Shown piece by piece: positions 33,393-45,300 of a stretch of DNA of 64,000 bases. This DNA is from a virus. Where the stretch lies: positions 248,001 to 312,000 of IMG/VR virus record IMGVR_UViG_3300021137_000001; one strand, written 5' to 3'. The translations under genes and the position numbers were made by a program. The stretch's first letter is position 1; every line of letters starts with the position of its first letter. The notes beneath the pieces were generated by a model, which was not told where the DNA came from, ran no database searches, and saw only the letters and a list, made by a program, of their open reading frames with translations.

Positions 33393-36300
33393 TTAAGGTG
33401 CAATTAATGTAGCTGTACTATTTTTTAAGAATAATACTTGCGGTGTTATTGCTCCATTAAATCCAGTTCCGTCTGTTGCTGTTGTTGCACCATGATTTTG
33501 CCATACATTTGCAGTAATTAGCGTTACATTTGCAGCAATAGTTACTGTACCCGCAGTGCCAACTAATCCAGCTTTTGTCATACTTAATGGATATACATTT
33601 CCTGTACTTGTTCCATTAATTATCAACGCAGATCCAACCGTTGGGTTAGTAGTTATAGTTACTGGGTATACTCTGCTATCAACTCCGTTAATTGCAATGT
33701 TTCCAGCGCCAGTTACTAATTTAGCCATACTATTATAGCTTACTGCTATAGTATTAATAGTTGCACTATCACGGGTTACATATAAGTTAGCGCCAGTTAA
33801 TCCCTGGGTTACGATATCACCAGTTACCACAGTAACATTGCCACTTAATTTTACATCATTTTCTAAATATCTAAATGGGTTCGTAGAATTTGATGTAACT
33901 AATACTATATTAGTTGATGTGTTGACACTAGATATTGTTGCGCTTGCACCTAATATTGATTGTGTAATAACATCACCGATATTAGCAGTAATTCTGCTTG
34001 ATAAATCAAGATAATATGACACAGTATCAGTGACCGAATATGTTGTAGTGCCTAATGTCATTGTACTGTTAGCAGTTGCATTCGGAACAAGTTGTGACGT
34101 ACTTGCATCAACTACACGCAATCCACTTACATGCATTAATGGAGTACTTGTTCCTTGTGTACCGCGACGTATTTGCCCTAATGTATTCGCAATTAAATTA
34201 ATTGTGTAATATGTTATTCGTTCACCATTGATAAACACTACGCCCGGAGTTGCACCAGCAAGATTAGGCACAGACAATAGACTTGCATTAGTTACAATAA
34301 TAGTTGTATCACCAATATGCAAATTAGCCGCAAGTGTTGTCGAATGTGCAGTCGCAATACGTAAATAACTTTCTTCACGCATCATGTTACTAAACATTCT
34401 GTATCCGATTACATCAACATTGCCATTGATTTTAGTATATACTTGCATATCTAATGTATCAAATACAATGCCCGGGACTAATTCTTCTGGAGCATGACTT
34501 GAATATGTATCAACATACGCACCACCAACAACATCAATATCTTCTGCACGTGTGCCAAGAGCTAAATCGGTGTAATTGCTTTGTATCAATGAATCAACTG
34601 TTGCGTCAGATAACATCGGCAAGCCATCTGCAGCATATTGAATGTTGTCAAACATACCATTATCAAATGGTGTTGCACCACTAAAGCCCGGAGCTTGTTC
34701 AAAACCAAGTCCTTGTACTTGTACACCCGGATAATCAATACCACGCAATAATTGTTTTAAATCTCTTGCTGGCATAGTTGCACCTGGTTCGTAGTAGCCA
34801 GTGATACGATCATTTGCATTAGTAAAGTTCGATGCATTATAAACAGTATAATCATTCGAAATAAACGTAGAACCAGTTGTTATATTTGCATTAACTGTAA
34901 ACGCTTGACGTTTTGCTCCGGCCAATGTACCGATATGAGTTATGATATCACCAGCAGTGTAAGATGTGTTTGCTGCCCATTCTTTAACTGAACTAGTGTA
35001 ACTAATTCTATCAAATTTCAGTGTTGTATCAAAGCTTCTAACTTGATTATTTTTAAGTACAGCATACGCAGTTGCTGGTGTTGTATTACTACCATTAAGA
35101 ACTACTGTTGGCGTTGTATAATATCCACTACCATTTTTAATCATATCAATTCTAATCACTGCACCGGTATCATAGTTAATAATTGCACGTGCTGTTGCAC
35201 CAGTACCAACACCAACGATAGTAACAATTGGTTCAGCAGTATAACCACTACCTGCATTTTCAACTAAAATACTCTCAACACGATGATTTCTATTTGCATA
35301 CCATTGATCGTATGGTGCAGTTTGCCATAGTGCTTCATCTTTGGCAACTTGCTCACCACTCGGACTACGGAATACTTTCATATCTGTATCATAATATGCT
35401 GGTAAATCAAAGTCAGTTACGCTACCAGCAAATTCATCTGTACTATTATAGCTAATTAAATATTCACGCAATTTAGTTGCGTACGGTTTAACTTCTGTAA
35501 TATAGTCTTGATAATAAGTTTGATTATCCTTAATATAGTTAGGGTATTGTACTAATGAACGCAATTGATGTATTACACTAATGAAACTAGTTTTAAATAT
35601 CCAATCAACATATTTTTGTTCATTGAATAGATAGTTAACCATTACAAAGAATAGTTTATTAAATTCGGCAGCTAGCTCGCCGATGAATATATCTTCTCTG
35701 AGTGCAGTAAGAATCGAACGTATTTCAATATTTGGGTTTTGGTCGAATCTCTTAGACGAAAATCCTTGATTGCCAAATCCTAATTCATTATCAGCAAAAT
35801 TGCCAATTGATGTATCTAGTTGCACAGTTCCGTTTTGTATTCCAACAACACTAAAACTAAGATTACTGTTTACAACAATTAAACTCCAGCCATGACTCCC
35901 GCCATTGCTTACTCTGACAAGTATTTCGTTGCCCGGAGCAACTGATAATTTTAATGCATCAACTAGTGTAGGTACAACATATGTAATTTGATCAGCGATG
36001 CTATATCCCGCTGCATACCAATCAACATAATGCCAGTATAAATTAGTTTTGTAACTTTGTACTCTACTAATTTCCCATGTTTTGCTCATTGATAATTCGT
36101 ACACTACCCATAAATTATCTTGTGTAGTATCTTGATCTACTAATACTTTATAACCTGTAGCCAATGTTACTGTATCGATATATGCTAGCTCTGCATCTGT
36201 TGCAATTTTTTGGTCGTATTCACCAAGTTTAGCACTAGGTTGTGGCTCTGATGAATTTAACATAGTTAAATCATATTCACGTGCAATAGGCTTAGTTATT

Positions 36301-39300
36301 AATACACTGTTAACATAATCCACTAAATTAGTTAATGCAGGCATTCTGTCAGAGAATACTGATTGACGTGGTCTAGTCCCTAGTCCAAATCTATCAGCTA
36401 AACTAAGTGTTGGGTCTGGCACCACTGCACCCATTATATCAACTCCAGCCAAACTATCAATTAATTTATTGATAATTTTAGGAGATATTATACTATCTGC
36501 ATTGCCTTTTTGTACCAATTCATATTCACTATGAATAATATTAGTATTCTTAATTGTATTGTAGTCAAGATGCAATATAGTATTTTGCGAAGATAGATAC
36601 GGACTCACATTGTATACCGCAAGTGCATTGTCCTGTATAATCGCTGCGTATGGTATGCCTTGATTTTTAGGATTAGCAATTATATCTTGTACAGCAACAA
36701 TAGGTAATTTTCTAGTAGAATTATTAGGATCTACTGTTGTTTTATTTTTAACCCAATAGTAGTACTTGATACTAATAATATTAGTAACTGGATCTACAAA
36801 AACAAGTTCAACATACGCACTATTATCTGCATATTTTGGTATGCCATCTGCACCACTAGCAACATACGCACTTGGTAATACAGTGCTTTCTACCCACTCC
36901 AATACTTCAACAGTTGAGCCCGGGAATAAACGACCCCAGTTAATACTGCGATATGTTAATGTATCTTGCTCATAATCAATATAGCTAAGTTGTGTTAAAT
37001 CCCACCACACGTTACCAAGTTGATTACTACTCCAATATATGCTGTTGTTTAAACTTACTGCACTATTAGTACCGCGATTATATACTGCTGGGTCAAATCC
37101 AGTTTTGTATGATATTTCTTGATCTGCACGTCCAAGTATTTTACCTTTTGCTGGATCGATAAATTCCAATGAAGATAAAATAGTATTTGATAAATTGCTG
37201 TATACGTATATTCTGTTAATAGCTTCTACATCTACGGTTGGTTGTTGATATCTAATTAAATTCCATCCACGTGTATGTAATGGGTTTTCAAATAGATATA
37301 CAGACCCTGCATCAGTAAGTATAGTATCGTCACTTGGTGCACTTGCTATTATATAACCACCAACAACATCAATTGCACTACCAAATTTGTCGCCTATGTT
37401 TAAATCACCGGTATTAAGTTGTTGACAGAATGCATAACGACCCGGATGAGTAAACGCATCGCGTGGGTCATCGTATAATTCATAAATGTATACGCTACCA
37501 CTACCAACAATACTATCAAATAAACTAGTAGAATTATTATCAAATGTTGTTGCATCAGTATCTATAATTGTATATGTACGTGTTGTACCGCGTTCACTTG
37601 ATATTACAAGCATATATGCATTTGATGCTAATATTACTTTGCTGCCAAAGTATTCGCCTGGGGTATGATATGGGTTAACAATAATCTGCATCTCAGCAAA
37701 TATTTTCATGCCTGCAGCAGCGTAAACACCAGTTGCTCCAGATGGTTGTCCAGATAAAATACGCAATCTATTTTTAGCAACTGTCTTATCACTTAATAAT
37801 AGTAAGTAGCCATTTTCATTTGCAGCAGTTACACCAAGCAAGTTAGCAGCGTTGATATCATATACTAACGAATCCAATGATGACATTAATACCGGCGCCA
37901 ATGTAATTGGGTCTATATGATCGACATGCAATGGTTGTACTTCGATAGAGAAGTTATCTAAACGAATTGTATTGCCCGGAGTAAACACTGGGTTGTGTAC
38001 GTAACCAATATTTGTACCGTATAATCTTCCTCTATTATGGAATTTAAATACTGCTCCGGTATTGTACGCTGTTCCACTATTATAATACGGAGCACCCACA
38101 TAAATTGCACAATTATTAGAACAGATAGTTAGTGCTGTACCAAATTGTGCTTGCGCAACTGGTGCATCACCAGTTAATACTTCAAGTAAATTAAATTGAT
38201 TTACTTCAACAAATATTATTTGCCCAACTGCTGGCGGAGTAATGAATCGAATTGTATTTGTTCCAACCACAAAATAATCAGTTGTTTCAATATTATCGAT
38301 TGTTACTCTATGTACTGGCCCGATATTACTATCAGTGATATAATCCGAAGTACCAGTACTATTAAATGCTTCAATTACTCTATCGTAAACATAAACAGCA
38401 CCTGCATTAGTTAATCCGTTACTTGAATCAAGCGGAGCACCAACGCCAAGTTGCGCACCGTCCCAGCTTGCATCTAACGCACTACCAAAGTTACTACTAG
38501 CATTACCTGTTAATGTAGTTACTCGTGTGTAGTATGGTTGTTGAACAATAGAAATATCATTTTGTACAATATTTGCCGCAAATGTAACCACGTTGCCCAA
38601 CACGGTGTAATCGATGTTTGGGATATATGTTTTATTAGACGTTGTAATTAACAATGAGTTTGCATCATCGGCAACGTCCGGTGTGAATACTGTGTTAAGT
38701 GTGTTAGTTATAGATAACGAGCTCGATGCTAGTGCATATTTTGTTGAATCAATTCCATCAACTAAAATAGTAGCAGTAATATTACCAACAATAATGTTTG
38801 TTAAGCTGCTAACTTTAAGTGCGGCCCAATTAGTAACAGATTCTAATAGTACCACACTAGCATCCGACGATGTTTGCGTAATAATCGCACCAGCATTGGC
38901 AGTAATGTTACCACTTAGTGTTAGTATGGTTTGATCGTTAACTGATATAATTGTTTGTTGTTTAGAAACAAATTTATTCAAGCCGTAAACATAAACTTTA
39001 TTATTACCCGGTGCGCCGATATATAACCATGTTCCGTGCTCGTCAAACGCAATACTTGAACCAAATCTGTCGCCTGATACTATGTTGCCTACAATGACCT
39101 GCGCTCTATTAAAGCTAGTTGTTGCTACTGGGTTGCTATAAACATAAACATAACCAGTATTACTATTTCCACCCGGTGCACCAACTGCTAATAAATTAGT
39201 TGCAAAATCTATACTATGTCCGTACTCTCGTGTGTTTGCCGCATCCGGAGATATAGTAAATTGTTGGGTGAATTCGCCAGTGTGTCCTTTGGCAAATGTA

Positions 39301-42300
39301 CTTACTGTTCCTGTTGATGCAGATAGCGGCGTACCTGTAGCTGCAATTAACCCATCTGCGCTCATTCTTACACTAGTTCCGAATCCATCATTTGCAGTAT
39401 ATTCAGTTTGACCTTTAATTAAACTTTGTTTAATATTCCATGGGTGTGTCTTTTCATATACTTTCCATGTGTTAGTCGGAGTCTCCGCAGGTTGCCCCTG
39501 ACCGATAGTTGTAGCGGCATCGTCGTCGATCCATATCTTTTCACCTACATGCCATCCGTGTGGTGGAAGATAATTACGTGAATCTTCCATATACGTAAAG
39601 CGTAAGCTATCAAGTGAAAACAATAATCCGTTACCAGAGATTGTATCTAATTTTGATGTGTTGCCTGTGTACTTAACTAATATATTGTTAAGATCGACTA
39701 CTGTATCGACTTGATAGAAGCCATCAAATGCAGCATTAAAGTTGCGAGTCATAAACACATCACCAACAACAAATGCATGCGGTAATGCTGTTGTAAATGT
39801 TATATAGCCACCAAGCGAGTTAGAAACTAATATAGTTTGATTATTGGTTTCAGTTATTCTGTATATATTCCATTGTTGTGCAAAGTCTCTTGCGCACCAG
39901 ATAGTATACCCACTGCCCATTGTACTTAATCTATCATCTAAGTTTACAAAATTAGCAAGGTCGAATATAGTAGTATTAACATCGTCGATGTTTACATATC
40001 CTGCTCCGGGAATGTCATTGCTGTAATCACTATTATCATTTCTGTTTAATGCAATCTTGCCATTAAATTGCTCAGTTGATTTATACAATTGCGACTTATT
40101 AAATATTGTAACTCCGTTGCCGTCAATACTGTCTGCACCAGCGACAAATTGTGCTGTGGCAGGGTTAACACCAAATGCTTTTTCATCAAGTGCAATTTCT
40201 AAATACGGATTAGTGTCTAATGCACCATACTCGCCTACGCGAATTGCCCACTCTTCGTAAAATGTAATTGCACTGTTTAAATTATTAAATTCTGCACTAG
40301 TTAATTGATTAATTGCATTTGCAGAACCTTTTTGCTTAATAAAGCCTTTATATAATTCAATTTGTGTTGTATCACTTAGTCCGAGATCTGCTAAGTATTG
40401 GCGCGGTTTAAAGCCAATTAAACCATGACTGTATTTGATTTGATCTGCATCTTTAAAGTTTGTATACGAATCATAGTACGCTTGAGATTTAGTTGCAATC
40501 GTAGCAAAGTTTGGCAACAAGCCTTTTTTAAGTTCACTTGCAGCAATTGTTTTCCAATATGCAAATACAAATTCAATCGATGCTACAACATTCTGTAACG
40601 CAACATAATATTGATTTTTATATTGTACTAAGTCGCCTTTTAAGTAATCTTTACTACCGACCCACGCCGGCACATTACCAGAATTATACATAAAGCCCGG
40701 TGCACTTAAACTACCATCCCAGTCTGCTGTTTTTTGTCCAATTAGTTTTAATCTAAATTGTCTATTACCTAGCTCTGGTTTGTAGATAATGTCGTTAAAC
40801 ACTGTTGTATTATCAAATACTAATACGTGTTCGTATTGTACTAAGTTTAGTTCAGCATAACCAACAACTGCATCGTTAGTTAGTGTTAGTTTAAATGCGG
40901 TTGGGCTACGTAATACATTATAATTTACGTTCTTAACTAAGTTAAAGTTTTGATCTAATACTTTTGAACCGTATTGTGTATCTGTGATACCGTCTGTAAT
41001 TGCACCAATGGTAATAGCATTTAATACATTAGCAACTGGGCTCAATACAATAATACTACCTGTTGCCCAACCTTGTTGTGCCCAGAATAAAAATTCTTTA
41101 GCTGATAGTTTAAAGTTACGTAGTTCATTTAATGTTTCGTCCGTGTCATTAAATGTAAAGCCTTGTGCAACTAAATGTCTTTCGTAGCTAATTAAGAAAT
41201 CAGCTATTTGTTGTAGACTATTAAATTCATAACCATATGATACTGTTAGTTTTAAGTTTTGATAATCCTTGAATACAGTTACTGATTGATCTAATACAGT
41301 AATTTTGTATCCATTTGAATTAACAACACTAGGAATAATAGTGAAGTACGGGTTGGCTAAGTTATATCCACGTACACTATAGCCATTACTAGTTTTTTCA
41401 ATAATAACACTACTATATACTATTTTTTGTACAGGCGTCGATTTATACAAATGTACATTATAGTTTTCATTTGGAATAATAATGCTGTCATTTGTGCTTG
41501 TTGGTGAGCTTTGTTCTGCTAATACTTGCAGATATTTTTGATCACTGAACCCAGCCATTTTATATGCAAGATTAACTTGATAATTTTTCAGTAGCGGAGT
41601 AATAACAGTAGACGGATTAATGCCTTGACTAACTAAGTAATCTGCAATCCAATTTATATAGCCCGCTGTTCTAACTAATGTACCAGATGATGCGTCGCCA
41701 TTAAACGTCAATGACGTTTGCTTAATATGATCATTTGTGTCAGTTAGATATTGATTTAATACATAATTTCTTGTATAGCGTGAGTTATCCATTAACAAGC
41801 CAAAGTATCTGGCTGGTTTGGCTAAGGCAAGGGCTTGCTGTGCCGCAAATGCATAGTCACTACTATTACGCCATGCTGTTTCAACCGGCCCAAAATTCCC
41901 CATTGCCCATGCTGTTGCGGCACGAGATGAAGTAAAGTTTGCTGTCATAATTGCAGCAGGGCTTAATAAAAAGCCATTTACATCTACAGGAATAACAGTA
42001 GACAAACCAGGACGTGCAAAGTTAGTATCTACACCCACACGTATTCCGCTTCGGACCATTCCTGCTTCTAAGTCATCCCATAGTAATTTATTTCCACCAG
42101 TATATGGCGCAGGGCCGTATTCAGCTTCCCACCATAACGGCATCGCAGTAAAGCCTAGCATTTCCCACGGTGATGTATGCGGGCGAATTGTATCGTAATA
42201 ATATTCATAACATGCCTTCCAACTGCCCGGCAATGCTTCGCCATCTAGTCTATCAACGAAACGACTATAGTTCCATGTAAACGGATCATTGCTTTGGAAT

Positions 42301-45300
42301 GTATCGTTTACTGTATAATCAATTTTGTTATTGCCAATCCATATAAGAAAGCTCTTAGATATTAATTGATTCGCTTCAGCAAGTGAGTAATAACTATTTC
42401 TAAATTTGCCCGGAACAATTTCAAAGATATCTTGGTAACTACCGACATCCGGTAATTTAATATTGTTGTATATACGTTTTTCTAATTCCAGTAAGAAACT
42501 ATCTCTATAATCTTCAAACGCTGGTGTTATACTACCATCATGTCCACGTATAACATTAATCGGTGTGCGATAGGTATCATCTAAAAAGATTTCTGGGATA
42601 TAGCGTGGGAACAATCCTAGTTTAGTAGGAGTTTCTGGAATATAACATCCGTTTGTGTCTTGATATTCCACAAATTTAACAACGTCGCCTACTAGCAAAA
42701 TAACTGCGTCAGTGAATGTTATCCCTGGACGAGTGGTATCAAAGGTATAATCATTGATGGCTATTAATTGCACATCATTTAAGTAAACAAGTACAGCTAA
42801 GTTACTTAATATATATGTGTCAAATACATTAGTGATTTCATATGATCGAACTAACGGATCAAATATTGAATAGGTAACTGTGTTTTGCAATGTGCCAAAC
42901 GGAACCATGTCACTATAATACCATGGAAATGATTTATTTTTAATTTTGTTAATTTCAGTTATAATTAAATCAACACTTGCTATCGGGTCAGTTGGTTGTA
43001 TGCCAGTTAATGTCGCACTTAATTCTAAGAATTTATTTTTAAATCTTGCGTATTCTTGTTGTGCATAACGTGTTGCATCAATAAAGTTTGTGCTATCATT
43101 TAATAGAAATAATGCGGCATTAGATACAGGAGCGGCATGTTGTAGTATGTTTCCACCTTGCGCTGTAATCTCAATATCTCGAAGATTACTTTGTCCTAGT
43201 ATATCACCCGCCACTTCTGTACTGTTTTGACTTAGTGCAACTAAGTGATTTCTAATTTGCCCAAGTGTCAATGATGTTAAGTCAATATTTTGTGCATTTA
43301 AATCTAAGTTAGTAGGGACTTGATATTGACCCAATTTACTTACTTCGTAACTGTATACTAAAATATCAATTTTATCACTAAGTGCAGGCGCAGTTACTAA
43401 TGTCAATGCTCCGTTACTAATAGACCATTGTGTTGTTTTTAAATATGTATTATTTTTATAAACTTTAACGTGTGGAATAGTTGTTTCTGGTGCAATAGCA
43501 ACATCAATCTTAAATGGACTGTTAATACCATCATAGATGTAAGTGATTAATTGATATTGAGTAGTTGGCTCAACTACGGTTGCCCAGTTATTGCGTGGCG
43601 CAAGTGTATATCTGTCTACTATTTTTTGTACAAAACCCGTTGCAACTGCTGGAGTATGTGTTACTTGATCGACTACGTAATTATACGTATCGGCATCAAA
43701 ATAGTTAGAAAATTCAATGTCGCCTTGCGCTTGAAATGTTCTGTATTTTAATGGGAATTTAAGTACTGTATCTACTACTGTACTTGTACTTGTTCTGTTA
43801 TACCCAAATAGTTTAGTACCGGCAAAAGTACTACGTGGGTAAGTTGCAAAACTAGTACCCGCTAAGTCAAGTACATCAAACAACGGGTCTTGCTGTAATG
43901 CTATTTTTTGTTGACTTTCTAACCACTGTGCGCCATCGTACCACCATTGTGTTCCTTTGTAGGCACCTTCAGTTACAACTACAGTATCATAAATTTCAAT
44001 AGCACTATCGGCGGCTAAGTTTAAATTTACATATATAGGACCAGACGGAGTACCATTGATATCAACCGCTGTTTGTACTAAACTAAGCACGTAAATTTTA
44101 TTGCGTACTAGTGGGTCTATATCATTGGCAAATATTACTCTCATACCATCAACTAGAGTAACACCAAATGCAACTGTTAACACTTGTCCTTCTAATTCAT
44201 TAAATGCATCGCGTGTTGTTGTATCAAGTATAGTAATTGGTGTTTTGCCAATTCTGCCTGCATTAAATAATTGTATGTCTGCTTCGAACTGTACAATCGG
44301 ACGTTGAGCACGATGAGTTTGATCATATGTAACTTGTACATTATTATAGTCAGCAGTTGCATTAATTACGTCACGGTGAAACCAACGATTGTTACGTGAC
44401 CATGCATTTAAATCTTTACTTGCACGATTGATTGTAATATAGTTAGCATTAGGAATATTTCCCGGTAATCCAGTAGGATAGTTTAACGCTAGTTCATCAT
44501 TGTACAGCTCAGGAGTAACTAATAAAGTTACATCAACTAAGCGTATGCCAGATGGTGCGCCAACTCCTTCAACATAATATTCTTTATTTTGATATGTTGT
44601 TGGAGTAACATCAGTGCCAAACTTTACTTTTAATCCACTTGTAAAGATTATGCCATTAGGACTAGTATACGTGGTTTTTCCTAAAATGTCAACCTCAATA
44701 TCAATGTCCCATCCTGCAATATCAACAAGTTTAATTGTTCCATAAATTGCAGGGTTAACGCCATCTTGAAAGTATAATGTATTTTGTATACTTGATATTA
44801 CAGGAACGACATGCAAGAAGTCATCGTAGTCCTTAAAGAATTCTTTATTAGCATTCATAAGACCCGACTTGATGTATACTTTTTCATTAAGCAATACATC
44901 TTGTACATGCACCAATCGTATTAGTGGATCAAATGCAGCCGCATCAGTAAATTGTACACGCCACACACCAAAGCGTTGTGCATCTGGGATTATTGTTCCG
45001 GCATCGTACCCAGGTATAACTAAACTAGTATTTGGATCGATAACTTCAGGCATTGTCCATGCTGCTTCGCCTGCGTTTGTTAATAACTCTTGATTAACAA
45101 AAATCATTGTCTTACCATCAAGTTGACCTGTAAGACCAGCATACTGTGGATATAGTGCAATAAATTGACTTAGATATTGATTTTGTATTTCTGAGTATGC
45201 GATCGGAAGCGCATATTCTACATTAGCAACTACATTCATTAATACATATCTATCTTGTGCATTTGCTTGTGGTACATTAAATGTAACTGTGCCTGCTTCT

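Noticed and set aside
33556-45093. Many open frames of 60-106 codons on the plus strand inside the giant gene
   Set aside because: They lie antisense to a continuous 4196-codon frame, have low-complexity Ser/Thr/Tyr composition, and show no ribosome sites or coupling. They are shadows of Thr/Ala/Val-rich coding.
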